In this document: piece after piece, positions 11,217 to 24,040 of the stretch
Layout: every line of letters begins with the position of its first letter
How positions within the stretch are numbered: the first letter of the stretch is position 1
Source: Panax quinquefolius
Lineage: Eukaryota; Streptophyta; Magnoliopsida; Apiales; Araliaceae
Reading direction: 5' to 3'
Assembly: GCA_020205615.1 (NCBI GenBank)
Contig: JAINUW010000600.1
Coordinates: 310,001-374,000 of the forward strand
Length of the DNA: 64,000 nucleotides
Notes under the pieces: model-generated
The model's input: only the letters and a program-made list of their open reading frames with translations
The model's database searches: none
What the model was told of the DNA's origin: nothing
Translations under genes and position numbers: made by a program

Positions 11217-12762
11217 TTATATCCTCTTCTTCATATGCCCGCATTCCTCGTTGCTCAATTGCACTTCCTTAACACGTTCCACTATGGTCGGTTGAGTCTC
11301 CATGGAAAATAACATCTCTTCTGCTTCATTCGGTAATTTAACCTCTAATTCAATTTTTACCATCGTTGTTAATAACTCATTTTGAGTCGTTAACATTGAC
11401 AGTTTCTCTCTACCCTTCCTACTTAGCGCATCAGCTAGTACATTTTCTTTCCCCGGATGATATAAGATATCACAATAGTAATCTTTTATTAGTTCCAACC
11501 ATCTTCTCTGCCTCATATTCAACTCTTTCTGTGTGAAGATATATTTCAAACTTTTATGGTCCGTGTATATCTCACACTTCTCACTATATAAATAATGCTT
11601 CCATATTTTTAAGGCAAAAACTACAACTGCCAATTCCAGATCATGAGTAGGATAGGCCTTCCCATAATCCTTTAATTGACGTGACGCATACGCAATGACC
11701 TTGCCATGTTGCATGAGCACGCAACCCAGTCCTCTATGTGAAGCATCACTATACACTACAAAATTCCCTGTATCATCTGGCAAAGACAATACATGTGCCT
11801 TACTTAACCTCTTCTTTAGTTCCTGAAAACTATTCTCGCAATTTTCCGTCCACACATACTTCACCGACTTCCTCGTCAAATTTGTCAGCGGAGTAGCTAT
11901 TTTAGAAAAGTCCTGTATGAACCTTCTATAGTATCCCGCTAACCCCAGAAAACTCCGAACCTCAATCGGTATTTTTGGTTGCTCCCACTCATTAACTGCT
12001 TCTACCTTTGCCGGATCCACGGAAATGCCATCTTTATCAATAACATATCCTAGAAACTACACTTGTTCCAGCCAAAATTCACACTTTTTGAATGTTACAT
12101 ATAACTTTTCATTCCGTAGTGTCTCCAACACTATCCTTAAATGTTCAGCTTGATCTTCTGACGTCTTAGAATAGACTAGAATATCATAAATGAACACTAC
12201 GACGAACTTGCCCAAATACTATTTGAACACTCTGTTCATCATATCCATGAATGTGGTTGGCGCATTAGTTAACCCAAACTATATTACCAAAAAATCATAA
12301 TGACCATAACGAGTTCTGAACACCGTCTTAGGTACATCCTCCTTCCTCACTTTTAACTGATGATACCCCGTACGCAAATCTATTTTAGAAAAATATTTTT
12401 CCCCTTTCAACTGATCAAATAGATCATCGATCCTGGGCAACGGGTATTTATTCTAATCGTTAACTTGTTCAACTCTCGATAGTCGATACAAAGTCATAAT
12501 GACCCATCCTTTTTCTTTACAAACAATATCAGTGCTCCCCAAGGAGACACACTCGTTTGAATGTACTTAATAGTTCTTGTAATTGAACCATTAACTCCTT
12601 CATCTCAACTGGTGCCATCCGAGATGGATCCCTTGAAACTGGTGCCATACCCGATAACAGATCAATCATAAATTCGACTTCCCTATCCGATGGAATACCG
12701 AGTAACTCCTCCGGAAATACATCCGCAAACTCTTAAACTATAGGTATCTGGTCTAAGGATGT
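11217..12762 (-). pseudogene. pol: Reverse transcriptase-RNase H of element D (broken)
   Basis: The open part (12020-11217) covers the RT connection and RNase [30 protein letters not shown], then [17 protein letters not shown] (first RNase H Asp), [15 protein letters not shown] (Glu), [11 protein letters not shown] (Asp) and VLADALSRK (last Asp). The upstream RT palm (12762-12021) is recognisable only in pieces with several frameshifts and stops, for example [12 protein letters not shown] just before the open part. RT copies element RNA and RNase H removes it. Confidence 0.85.
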
Positions 12763-13210
12763 TCACACTCTTTGGGTATTCATAACATGGCACAAATAAC
12801 CTACACACCCCTTTCTTAACATCTTCCTAGCTTGTGTCATCGTTAGACAACAAAAGCGTCTCGGTGATTTACTACCGAAGAACACTACCTTAGTCTTCTT
12901 AGAAAGCCGAAGGTTCACACTTTTCCTATGGCAATCTATTATAGCCTTATGGTTAATCAACTAATCCATACCAAGAATTACATAGAATTCTTTTAACCTT
13001 ATCGGTACCAAATCCACTGATAACTTATTACCTCTAGTATCTACGCAACAATACTTATGAATATGTTCAATTGGGATTATCTCTTTGTTTGCTACCTTAA
13101 CTTCTAAAGGTATTGCTAACTTTTCAGGGATTAAACCTAATCGCTTAGCAAATTCACATTATATAAAACAAACAAGTAGCTTTTAGAGTTAAATAACACG
13201 TAAGCATTTA
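12763..13210 (-). pseudogene. pol: Protease region of element D (decayed)
   Basis: Fragments such as CEFAKRLGLIPEKLAIP, LSVDLVPIRL, ILGMD and FCCLTMTQARKMLRKGC correspond in order to the better preserved protease of element B at 45280-45784. The active-site DSGA region is not intact here, and stops interrupt the frame, including one within ILGMD*LINHK. Confidence 0.75.
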
Positions 13211-13212
13211 TT

Positions 13213-14375
13213 TCATTGGATTGGAATGATACACACTACTACATCGATGATGCAACCGCATCTTCTTGCGATGATCATATTTATCGTACAGGCTGAGGGT
13301 CTACCCATAGATGGTGTTGGTCCAGTAATGGCTAATTTACCACTACCAGAACCCTTATTTCCCTCTAAACCTTTCTTCGGGCAAATTCTTTCCATGTGGT
13401 CCAATGATCCACAAACAAAACACCCATGATTTTTCTTAGGGTTAGTACATTTGGGTGATAAATGTCCCTCCTACCCACAGTTGTAACAAACTGATTTTCC
13501 CTTTAAACAGACTCCCAAATTGTCTTTCCGCATGTCTTGCATGCCTCCATCCTACGCTTAGGATCTCCTTGTTTCACCCCAGTATTCCCAGGGTTAAAGC
13601 TCTTCCTCTTTGGCATAGTGCCACTACCGCTGGCAACCTCTGCCTTATTTCATCCCTCTCCCTTATTCTTGTTCTTCCTTTCCTTGTGGTACTGAGACAA
13701 TGCCTCACCACCACCTTCGGCTATAATTGCTTTTTCCAGAATGGTCCCGTAGGAAGCACTCTAAAACATTGAAATTCTACTGTAGAGCCAGGGTTTCAAG
13801 CCCTACTCAAACCTACGAGCCTTTCTCTCTTCTGTGTCCACTTGATGTGGAGCAAATCTCGCCAATTAATTGAATTTGGCTGCGTATTGGGGAACTGTTA
13901 TATCCCCTTGTTAAAGTTCCAAGAACTTAATCTCCATTCGACCTTGCATGTTAGTAGGGAAATAGTTCTCAAAGAATACCTTCTTGAACTGTTCCCATGT
14001 AACTGCTTTCGTTCTAGCCCCACCCTGATGAGCCTCGCAACAGTAGTTGGCCTCCCCTTTCATCATGTAAGTCGCAAAAGAGGTCTTTTTCACCTCACCC
14101 ACATTTGTAATAACAAACACCTTTTCTATCTCTTTCACCCATGTCTGGGCCTCTAAGGGGTCTATCGTTCCTCGGAACTCCGGAGGACCCACACTTTTGA
14201 ATTCTTTAAAGGTAGTTGTTCTAGCTACCCTAGGTGCTATGGGAATCCCTCCCCCAACTTGGTTAAATGTTGCCTTTAATAAATTAACGAACTCTTGCAT
14301 AGGGTTATTAGGAGCCCCTTGATTTTCATTATGTGACTTAGCCTCTTGGTTACATTGTCTCCTTCTTGGCGGCAT
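13213..14375 (-). pseudogene. gag: gag of element D (frameshifted)
   Basis: It starts MPPRRRQCNQEAKSH at 14375, the usual Tekay-type opening, with the capsid region TFKEFKSVGPPEFRG, WVKEIEKVF, ATYMMKGEANY and WEQFKKVFFENYFP open to 13911. After a frame break the nucleocapsid follows, with zinc knuckles CYNCG..EGHLSPKC and CFVCGSLDHMERIC near 13500-13380. Gag packages element RNA in cytoplasmic particles. An in-frame stop lies inside the first knuckle. Confidence 0.85.
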
Positions 14376-14769
14376 AATTCTGTTTAAATAAATAAAGTTT
14401 CGTTATTATCTATTTAACTACTTAGTTATCATTCCCAAATAGCCACTTATACCACAACAAACACATTAAATAAAAACTTCCTTATATTAATATGTTTTCA
14501 TAGTCAAAACTATTTACACTTTGCTTCCATAGCCAAAAAGCTAATACATTGCTATCCCGCGATTGACTTCTATAAAAATTGGGATTTACAAGAAGACTAC
14601 CCTTTAATTATACAAAAGAGGGTTTTACGTCACTTCACATATACAAAAAGATCTAATGATCTACTAACACTACCTTACGACATTCTCATGTTTCTGATTT
14701 GCTAAAATCGAAATGATACTCGACTAATCGTATGTCGAGTCTACCCTGACTCAATAGAATAACAAGAAA

Positions 14770-15319
14770 TTTTCAGCTTGAAATCCTCGTGAGCACAGTC
14801 ATGGATGTAAGACATCCTTGCTATCTTCTGGTCTTTTTCAACCAGTTTCTTTCGAAGCTCTACTGCCTCTTCCTTATAATCCCTCGCCTTATCCATCATC
14901 AGCATTTTCTCACCGTGCTCCGATTACAAATCTGCCTCTGCAGACTCCTTCGCCTCATATAGGACGGTAATCTCCTCGTTCTTTATCTCCACCACCGTGC
15001 ACAGATACACATTCCTATAAAGCATGGTCAGGTACAATGATCTCATTGCATCTAGAGGTGTTGACTCATGAGTTGGTACCACCGTATTAATCGATGTTAC
15101 CTCCATATCCTCCTCCACATCTATTATCATATTCAGATAAGATGTTATTCTTATTGTTTCCTCAGAGTAATCCTCCCCTAAAATGTACTCTTCTGGATTA
15201 GAATCTTCTAGAACCACTATCGGTACCTCCACCACTGGCATAGGTACTATCTCCACTCGGTTCACTGACTCTTCACTCACTACGTGAATGTCTCTATACA
15301 TCAAGTTATCGTTTGACAT
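14770..15319 (-). pseudogene. Pre-gag ORF of element D (homologue of the F pre-gag ORF)
   Basis: A frame upstream of gag starting MSNDNLMYRDIHVVSEESVN, open for 131 codons to a stop at 14924. After that stop the same frame continues with similarity to the F copy at 60163-60855: ARDYKEEAVELRKKLVEKD, KIARMSYIHDCAHEDFKLK. It has an acidic N-terminal half (PVVEVPIVVLEDSNPEEY) and a charged, probably coiled-coil C-terminal half. The ATG follows TTTTGTAG, a splice-acceptor-like context. I do not recognise a family. The conserved position and sequence in two elements suggest an accessory protein. Confidence 0.65.
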
Positions 15320-15518
15320 CTACAAAACACATAAAATGTTGATTAGTACATAATACACAATAGTATAAGGACAAATCACATTTATTTTATTTTGGTTTAA
15401 TTTTCATCTTTTAAATCTTTCGGTACTGAGTTTTCTCAATACTTTATTAACTCATTCGACTTGATTTTTCTTTCTTCGGACTTTACCTTCCTTACGAGGT
15501 TATTAGCCTAAGGTTCTT

Positions 15519-15530
15519 CCCCCCCCCCCC
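15519..15530 (-). repeat. Poly-C run next to the D primer site
   Basis: Twelve consecutive C on the plus strand (poly-G in element sense) where the homologous leader of F (about 59941) has only GGGG. Probably slippage expansion. Confidence 0.8.
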
Positions 15531-15549
15531 TTATGTTTTATAACCTAAT

Positions 15550-15561
15550 GCTTTGATACTA
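15550..15561 (-). other. Primer-binding site of element D
   Basis: On the minus strand TAGTATCAAAGC lies three bases inside the 5' LTR end. It resembles TGGTATCAGAGC, the complement of the plant initiator tRNA-Met 3' end, with two mismatches. Confidence 0.65.
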
Positions 15562-15564
15562 GCC

Positions 15565-18500
15565 TGTGACACCCCCAAATTCAGGTATCTTCCAACCCGA
15601 CATATGGTGTTACACGGTACTCATAACTATACAATCATTCCATTGAAAACATAACATAATGAATGTATTAACTATCTTCTTATTACTGTCAAAGTGAAAT
15701 TCTTTCCCAGATTCATAAACTGATTACATCATTTATTGTTCGTAAGTATAATACATACAATCATACTAATCTATTACAAGATGGTTAACTATCCATCTTA
15801 GCCATGCCCTTATTTCTCTTAGCATTCTCAGTATGCTCGGCTTTAACTGCAATCATATAATTCACGCAAGAAGTGAGCATAACAAGCTCAGCAAGTCTAA
15901 CTAAAGAATAATATCAATAACACATTCGTGAATTATACGAAAATCTTCCATAACTGAACAAATAGTCATGAAGTATTACAAAACCTTAATACTTAACAAT
16001 TCATAACATCAATTCCCAAAGTATATAATAGTTTAGGAATTCTGAACTGGTTGAAAGACCATAAACAGTATCTTTCTATTTTCATACATGAAAAGGACAT
16101 CACGGCACTAACGTTGTACATCCGACATTTCTTACGAGCACTTCTAGGTGATCAGCCTATAGTACTCTATGTTAATCAACATTCATCCGTTAAACGTATT
16201 TACGTTTAAGTTTTGGCAACCTCGCGTGCCCGTCGTATAAACGATGAAAAATACTTTTGTTTGTTTATAGACAAACTTACCTTTGAATCCGTACCAAATA
16301 CTTGGCATAGGATAGTATTATCATTTCGATATAGAAAGATATGTATATAAATCAATCTATCTCTTACGAATAGTCTAGTCGAGTTAAAACTGGCATCGAC
16401 CCTTTCTTTAAAATCATTCATGCAAATTATTACAATGAATCACAGAAAACTCGACTAACACAAAGGTTAGACAAACGTTTAAGAAAAATTGCCTTCAAGC
16501 GTCTTCGAATAAATTATTTGACTGTTCTTAGCCTTTACAGAATCTACATGATATATTCACATAGCACACTGTAATTAGCTACCAAACAATCAATCACATT
16601 ATTTCTACCAACTTATTTATCTTCTATGTTTTAGTTGACTTCATTTCATTAATAAAGTGAATTCGACTTACTACCCTTCATCTCGGCTTGCTAACAATCT
16701 TACGTTATTAACCGGACTCGATCATCATTGATGAAGTACCAATATCGATTATCGTTCACGGTTTATTTATTAACACTTCGTGTTCTTCGTTACCATACTA
16801 ACAACTCGCGTTCAATTCCTAAGTTTATCACCATATACTCTAGTATATGTAACATAGGAATAGTTTTAGTACGCTTATTAAGTATATAAACTTAACTTAT
16901 ACAGGTTTTGAAACAATTGGAGTTCAAACCTAACTTGTCTAACAAATGTCCTGTCTCGGCTTGCCATGGGCATGGCCTCTATCTTTAACCTTTGGCGTCA
17001 TATTTACGCCAGATATAAACCACTCTAAGCCTTGTCTTGGTCTCTGCATGCACAAACCTATACCCGTGAATGGCGATGCGGTGCCACTCTTCAGTAGGTC
17101 ATTACACTATGCACGGCGCTGCGGCTCAACACTTATAGCTATGTCTGGCGCTGCGGTGCCAGACCTAAGTACTAGAATAATTTTATAGACAAAATTTTTG
17201 GTGAACTTCCCGGCTTCATAACTTCTTCGTTATAAGTCTGATTTGATCCATTCAAATGCCTAAAACTCCCATTTTACATACTCTGTTAGTTCATATAAGA
17301 ATTTTATAATTCTGAATCCTTTAACTCAAAATTCACTTCTAAGTTCATTATCGAGCGTTCGTTAAACGCTTTCGAGCATTCAATACTCATTTTCTTCATT
17401 TTAAGTCAGAATCCGACGATTCTTGAGCCCACGACTCTTAAATACCCAATGTGTTGACATTGAAAACCAATGTTTGCAAGTCTAACGGAAAATTTCTACT
17501 ACTAATCCTGAATTTTTACGTTTTAGACGTTTAACGTCTAATTCCGTAAAATTTGCCATAACTTCGTTACTAGTGTTCTATATGCCAAATCAAATGGAAC
17601 ACTCCATTGATTTTATATCTACATCCTAACTAAGAAAGATGCACATATCCTAATAGCTATGGTGTTTAATTTGTCCATCAAAAACCAAGTTCATCAATCA
17701 ATATTTCCTACGGTTTAAACTTACGTAAACCCTTACGATTGTCATTTACATATAACTTGTAAAGGTTTAAATATTACAAGCCATCCTTATTCCGCCATAA
17801 GAGGCATGCTCCACCAATCTATGATTCTTCATAACAAAGAAATCAATAGGATGGAAAACTAATACTAATAGAATATTACCTTTACGATCTTTGTGTTCTT
17901 GCTAAAATCTCTAATGAAAAGCTTCAAAGTGAGATGATTGCTTATGTCTAGCCCTTTCTCTCTCTCAATATAAGTTGGATTATCTCTTGGAAAACCAAAA
18001 ATAACCAACTTAAGCCTTCTTTTTATAGGCGATACAAATGGAGGGCTTTTTGGTTTTTTCTCCCCACCCCATTACTATTCACTACTTTATCACCAAGTAA
18101 AATACTTGGTGATCAAGTAGTTCACTTTACTTGGCTGCCAAGTGGCCGACCCACATGCCCATGGGTCATCTCCATGGGTTACCCCATGGGTTTTACCCAT
18201 TCGGTGACCCATCGGTTCGATCCACGGTTCGGTTTCTTGGATCGGGCTTAATTAAACATAACGTTGGGCCTTGACTTGGGCTTAAACACATAATTCATTG
18301 GGCTTGATTACTCAATTACTTGGGCTTGATATAATCCAAATCCATTTGGATTATACTAAGTCCTAAACTCTAAGTCCATAACACCAATCGTATTCTACAT
18401 GTAACATTCACGTATTCTCTTCGTATAATACTCGTACGATAATCGTATTTGTTCTTCGTATTATACTCATATACTAAATAGTATCACACTCGTATAACGT

Positions 18501-18887
18501 ACACATAATCATTATCGTAATTAATTATACGTATCTCATTTCCTTCTCAGAAATCATTCTTCTCAACCCTTAGGTTTTTAGTATGCAGGTGAAAACTTTG
18601 TTTGCCATAAATGAAATATTATTAATTATTCCATCTCGTCTTCATATTCTATCATTACGCATTTCTCGGAATTTCAAACTTAATTCCTGAGCAGAAATGG
18701 ATGAATAGTGTTTTTACGGAAATTTCTCGGAAAATTTTTATTTTCATCTTGGAAATTCAAAATAATTAATTCTAGCACATAGCTAGAATACTAACCACAT
18801 CCGCACATTCTAGGTCATAGAACGACCTTCACATAGCTTACTCACATAAATAATCAATTAAATTCATTTAATTCACATAATCAAATA
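15565..18887 (-). repeat. 5' LTR of element D, terminally truncated
   Basis: It aligns with 6417-9809 from the TGTGACACCCCC end (15565) to AATCAAATA near 18887, then switches directly to Athila-1 protease coding sequence. About 43 bp of LTR start are missing. It contains the hairpin at 15872-15895, a diverged GC island at about 16945-17170, and a TATA box at 18016-18028. No gene is seen in it. Confidence 0.9.
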
Positions 18888-20760
18888 ATGCGTGTTCAAG
18901 ATCAGGAAGTCACTTTCAACGTATTAAAGGCAATGAAATTTCCAAAAATGAAGAGGAATGCTTCAAGGTTGATTTGGTGGACAAAGTGCTAAATAATGAC
19001 GTACAGAGCTTAGTGGATTATGAACCATTGAGAAGTGTTATTGCTGAAAATTCAGAATTAGATAATGAGGAGATTGAAGAACTTGTGCATTTTCTTGACA
19101 CAACTCCACAATTCAGAAAATTCAAGACTCCTGTTGAGCCATTGAAGAAAGCTGGAGAATCATCAGTGAAATTGAAGCCATCTCTTGAGACACCTCCAGA
19201 ACTTGAGTTGAAACCACTTCTAGACCATTTGAGGTATGGATTTTTAAATGAAAATTCAAAATTACATGTGATTATTTCTTCTGCACTAACATCTTTTCAG
19301 GAAGAAAAACTGCTACGAGTTCTTAGATAGTTCAAGTCAGCTATTGGATGGACTATAACAGATATAAAAGGGATCAACCTATCTTTTTGTATGTATAAGA
19401 TCCTGCTGGAAGATGATAGCAACAAGAAGACTTAATCCAATCATGAAGAAAGTGGTCAAGAAGGAAGTATTGAAATGGCTAGATGCAGGCATAATTTATC
19501 TGATTTCAGATAGTTCATGGGTGAGCCCAGTACAATGTGTACCAAAAAACGGTGGTATGACCATGGTTTCTAATAAGAACAATGAGTTGATTCCAACAAG
19601 AACAGTAACGGGATGGAGAGTCTGCATGGATTACCGCAGGCTTAATAAAGCTACAAGGAAAGATCACTTCCCACTGCTATTTATCGATCAGATGTTGGAT
19701 AGACTAGCGGGTCATGAGTTTTATTGCCTTCTGGATGGATACTCAGGCTACGACTAGATTGTTATAGCTCAAGAGGACCAAGAAAAGACAACCTTTACAT
19801 GTAAGTATGGTACTTTTGCTTTCAGAAGGATGTCTTTCGATTTGTACAATGCTCCAGCCACCTTTCAGAGATGTATGATGGCTATTTTTTCAGATATGGT
19901 GGAATAAAATGTGGAGGTATTCATGGACGATTTCTCAATATTTGGGGATTCTTTTGATTTATGTCTTGATAATTTGGTGATGGTTTTGAGAAGATGTGTT
20001 GAAACGAACTTGGTATTGAATTGGCAAAAGTGCCATTTCATGGTACGAGAAGGAATAATTTTGGGACACAAGGTTTCAAAGAAGGGACTTGAGGTGGAAA
20101 GAGCTAAACTAGAGACTATTGAGGATTTTCCGCCACCAACTTAAGTAAAAGGTATTCGAAGTTTTTTAGGACATGCAGGCTTTTACCACAGATTCATTAA
20201 AGACTTCTCCAAGATAACAAAACCACTCTACAGTTTATTGGAGAAGGATGCACAGTTCAAATTTGACAAGGATTGCGTGTCTGCATTTGAGCATTTAAAG
20301 AGGAGGTTAACTTCAGCACCAGTCATTATAGCACCAGATTGGGACTTGCCATTCCAATTGATGTGTGATGCCAGTGATTATGCTGTGGGGGCTGTTTTGG
20401 GTCAATGAAAGGAATTTTTTTTTCATGTGATATATTATGCCAACAAGACCCTTACTGATGCGTAGTTGAATTATACCACCACAGAGAAGGAATTATTGGC
20501 AGTAGTGTATGCTTTCGACAAGTTTCGAGCGTATCTGATTGGTATAAGGGTGATAGTGTACACGGATCATGTGGTAATTTGACACTTAGTGGCAAAGAAG
20601 GATGCAAAGCCTCGTTTGATGAGATGGATATTACTGTTGTAGGAATTTGATTTAGAGATCAAGGATAGAAAGGGAACTGAGAACCAAGTGGCAGACCACT
20701 TATCTCGACTAGAGAATTCGGTAAGGGAGGCAGATGATAAGATTGTAATTAATGAATCCT
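18888..20760 (+). pseudogene. pol: Athila-1 protease tail, reverse transcriptase and RNase H
   Basis: It resumes at VQDQEVTFN, directly continuing the protease cut at 6416. RT: DAGIIYLISDSSWVSPVQCV, VCMDYRRLNKATRKDHFPL, LAGHEFYCLLDGYSGY, the catalytic FMDDFSIFGDS, and VKGIRSFLGHAGFYHRFI. RNase H: LMCDASDYAVGAVLGQ, TEKELLAVVYAF, VYTDH, VADHLSRL (near 20700). At least eight in-frame stops interrupt it, several where related elements have Gln (TAG) or Arg (TGA); a frameshift lies near 18945. The order and motifs identify it as Athila pol. Confidence 0.9.
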
Positions 20761-22087
20761 TTCCAGATGAATAGTTGTTTGTGGTAAAAGGGGAAGTGCC
20801 ATGGTTTGCAGACTACACGAATTACTTGGTGAGTAAGATGATACCTTCTGACTTGGTTAGTCATCAAAAGAAGAAATTCTTGCATGATGTTAATTGGTTT
20901 ATATGGGATGAACCATATTTGTTCAAACAATGTGTTGATCAGATGATAAGGAGATGTATCCCATATAGTGAGACAGAGGGGATTTTGCAGGATTGTCATG
21001 CTTCTTTATATGGTGGTCACTACGGTGGAGAGCGAACAACGCCTAGAGTCTTACAACCAGGATTTTATTGGCTGACAATTTTCAAGGATGCTTACAGTTT
21101 CATCAAGAGATGTGACAGATGTCAAAGAGTCGGGAACATTTCGAAAAAAATGAAATGCCATTGAACACGATCCTCGAAGTGGAAATTTTTGATGTGTGGG
21201 GGATAGATTTCATGGGCCCTTTCATTTCTTCATGTGGAAATCTATATATCTTGCAAGTAGTGGATTATGTGTTAAAGTGGGTGGAAGTGGAAACTCTTCC
21301 AACAAATGATGCCAGAGTGGTCCTAAGATTTTTATAGAGGAGGAGTATTTTCATGAGGTTTGGGACTCAAAGGGCTATCATTAGTGATGAAGGCAGTCAT
21401 TTTTGTAATAAACAGTTCACAGCTCCATTGGCTACGTATGGGGTGAATCATCTCATTGCTACAGCTTATCATCCTCAAAATAATGGCCAAGCAGACGTTT
21501 CAAATCATGAAGTTAAGAGAATTCTGGAAAAAGTTGTGAATCCCACAAGAAAGGATTGGTCCTTAAAGCTTGATGATGTTGTTTGGGCATATAGGACTAC
21601 TTATAAAACTCCATTGGGCATGTCACCTTTTCAGCTAGTTTATGGCAAAGCCTGTCACCTTCCTATAGAGCTTGAGCATCAGGCATATTGGGCTATTAGG
21701 AAGCTCAATTTTGATTTGAAGGCTGCAGGAGAAAAATGCCTACTTCAACTTAATGAGTTAGATGAATTCAGACTTCAGGCATATGAAAACTCAAAGCTAT
21801 ACAAGGAAAAGGTGAAGAAATGGCATGATCACAAGATCATAGAGAGAGTATTTGAGATGGGACAAAGAGTTTTGCTGTTCAATTCTAGACTTATACTTTT
21901 TCCTGGGAAGCTCAAATCAAGGTGGTCAGGGCCATTCACAGTGGAGACAGTTTTTCCACATGGTGTCATAGAAGTGTTCGACAAGTTCCCGGATAAGCCA
22001 TTTAAGGTGAATGGACAGAGGCTAATACATTATTTTGGTTGCGAGGTTGACAGACAAAAAGTAACCTCAATTCTTTCTTCAACATAA
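20761..22087 (+). pseudogene. pol: Athila-1 integrase, nearly open
   Basis: The zinc-binding end includes CHASLYGGHYGGERT and [11 protein letters not shown] (21000-21135), then the catalytic core with WGIDFMGPF (first Asp), AIISDEGSHF (second Asp) and HPQNNGQADVSNHEVK, where the usual Glu position reads Asp. The Athila signature WAYRTTYKTPLGMSPFQLVYGKACHLPIELEH and the C-terminal SRWSGPF module follow, ending KVTSILSST. Stops at about 20772 and 21336 and a frame change near 21145 break it; 21353-22087 is open for 244 codons. Integrase inserts element cDNA into the genome; the altered residue would matter. Confidence 0.9.
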
Positions 22088-22852
22088 AAAGTCAGAGACA
22101 GTCAAGCTAATTGACTATAACTTAGCGCTTAATGGGAGGCAACCCATTATTTCTATCTTTTTCCTATTATTTATTTTTCTTTTAGAATATTTTTGTGTTA
22201 GTTCATTCTCGTACTTAGTTATGATAGTTTGAGTAGCTTTGCATAAATATTTTAGTAGCTGAATGTGCATATGATTATGTTTGCGCATAACATAGAAAGT
22301 ATGGTGTTAAGATAGTCACTCTTGCTTATTCAGTAATCCATGCTTTGATATTGTTTATTGGAATGAATTCATCATTGTTTTGATGTATTGAAGATGCAGA
22401 TTGGCAGTGCAGGAAGCAGGGTCGCGCGATTGCGCCTTTAAAAGCTTTGATGCACTGCAAGTCTATGCAGAAAGAGTGCTCGCGCGCCCGTGCCATGTCC
22501 CCATTTAGAACACGCGTGGCAGCGTTCGACATTGGATTTTGAAAAAAAAATTGGGTTTTAAAGACGTGTCTTGCCCCATATCTTCCATCATTTGGAATAA
22601 CAGAGAGCGTATTTCCTTGTTCTCCACAACATGCACGACTCTGCCTTTCCAAACCATTCCAAATTAAAGGTGTAACGTCTCATCTCTATTTCGTGTTTAT
22701 CGCATCAGTTCTCCTACCCACGTTCAACATCTACACTGATAAAACTAGGGCTTTAGTGGGTTTGTACAATATAAGTTTGGGGGTTCTCTGTGCAGCGAAT
22801 ATATCACTCATGATTATATCAAGCAAGTTTTCTTCTTCTTCATCAATTTCAA
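22088..22852 (+). other. Athila-1 pol-ORF3 spacer
   Basis: Non-coding by inspection. It opens with CGCTTAATGGGAGGCAACCC (22127-22146), a motif I associate with this position in Athila elements. It also contains GC-rich cassette copy 2 (22421-22523) and ends just before the ORF3 start. The minus-strand frame at 22326-22652 has no family resemblance. Confidence 0.6.
22478..22523 (+). repeat. GC-rich bipartite cassette, copy 2 (Athila-1 spacer)
   Basis: GCTCGCGCGCCCGTGCC, 15 bases, then ACACGCGTGGCAGCG. It has the same two-part layout as 5687-5737 and 25473-25521, with a more decayed second half. A further GTCGCGCGATTGCGCC precedes it at 22422. Confidence 0.6.
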
Positions 22853-24040
22853 ATGGGTCCTAAGTGTGCTCACTCTACCACTCCTGAATCAACCTCTGCA
22901 AGCAGCCAAAGTGGTGATAATGTTGATTTTTCTAAGTTTGTCAACTTGGATCCTCAAATTGAATACTATCGAATAGTGGGAAAGTCATTTGTTCGCGAGT
23001 GAGGATTTAAGCCCGATGTGCAGGACGGTCAGTTAGTGCAGATGATTAAGGAAAAGTGTTGGCATGGTGTGTGCTCTACGCCATTGGCTGCACCTATGGC
23101 TATTGTGCGGTAGTTTTATGCAAATGCGCGGGAGACGATGAAAGGGTTTTTTTCATTCATGGGATTTAAGTGGACTACAGACCGAGAGCTATTCGTGGAG
23201 TGTTCAATTTACCAGACCCTCTGGCTGGATGAACGAATTGGGTGGAGGCAGAACATTTAGAGACAAACTTGGACGTTGTTATCACTGATTTATGTATTCT
23301 AGGGACTCAGTGGACATGCACTCCATGCACTAATCAACCCAAAACCTTTTCGGCTTCCACTCTCAACCGCTATGCAAAGGCTTGGAATCTCATTGTGTGT
23401 GCCAAACTCATGCCATCTTCTCATCAGCATGAGATTACAGTGGAACGAGTAATTATATTATGGGGAATTATTGTTGGAAAAGATATCGACGTAGGACACC
23501 TGATTAATCAGAATATGATGAGATATATGCAGGGAAGTACCACGGGAAGTATTCCCCATGCTTCAATAGTGACTCATTTGTGTGCTAAGGCAGACGTTAG
23601 GTGGACGGATGAGTAGTTGTAGTACCCTAGCCAGGACATTACGCATGCTACAATAGTGAGATTTAAAGATTGGCAAGGGGGTACTCCGCATCCAAGAGGA
23701 AAGGGTTTTATTCTTCGTCCTGCATCATCTACGCCATCATCGCAGGCCTCGAAGATAGATAAAATAAAAACGTCAACCCAAGCCACTGCTACTACTAGGG
23801 ATCGATAGCTCCGAAGGTTGGAGCGGAAGGTCGACGTTATGTACGATAATTTTGCAGCGTTTGCTACGGGTTTGACAAGGTCGCTAATGGAGGCATTTGC
23901 ACAGCAGGGGACTATGCTCGAGTGGCCACAATTTGGGACAGCCATGCCATTCCACCACCGGATTCACCACCCGAAGAGGGTGGTGCAACTGATCAGTAAG
24001 GGAGTTCTTCTAACCCTATGCCTTCATTCATTGGGACAAT
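22853..24040 (+). pseudogene. Athila-1 ORF3 (putative plant transposon protein domain)
   Basis: It starts MGPKCAHSTTPESTSASSQS at 22853 and runs with stops at about 23001, 23113 and others. The central part (23242-23616) matches the pattern of the domain common to Athila third ORFs: FSASTLNRYAKAWNLIVCAKLMP, HEITVERVIILWGIIVGKDIDVGHLI, GSIPHASIVTHLCAKADV. A frame near 23818-24040 (LERKVDVMYDNFAAF) resembles a C-terminal helix. This ORF has been called env-like in Athila; no signal peptide or membrane segment is visible here, so I infer no envelope role. Confidence 0.7.

Larger units (their letters stand above)
6417..18887 (-). mobile_element. Gypsy element D: complete chromovirus-type LTR retrotransposon
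   Basis: Both LTRs (6417-9809 and 15565-18887), a primer-binding site, a pre-gag ORF, gag, protease, RT, RNase H, integrase and polypurine tract occur in the right order on the minus strand. It is inserted in the Athila-1 protease after GAACTC. The right-hand end lacks about 43 bp of LTR that the left LTR has, so the second target duplication is lost. Autonomy is ruled out by many stops and frameshifts. Confidence 0.9.

Noticed and set aside
13226..14156. Plus-strand frames opposite D gag
   Set aside because: Shadows of the minus-strand gag with its zinc knuckles.
22853..24040. Athila-1 ORF3 as a viral-type envelope gene
   Set aside because: No signal peptide, furin-like site or membrane segment is visible; the recognisable part matches the plant transposon domain found in Athila ORF3.
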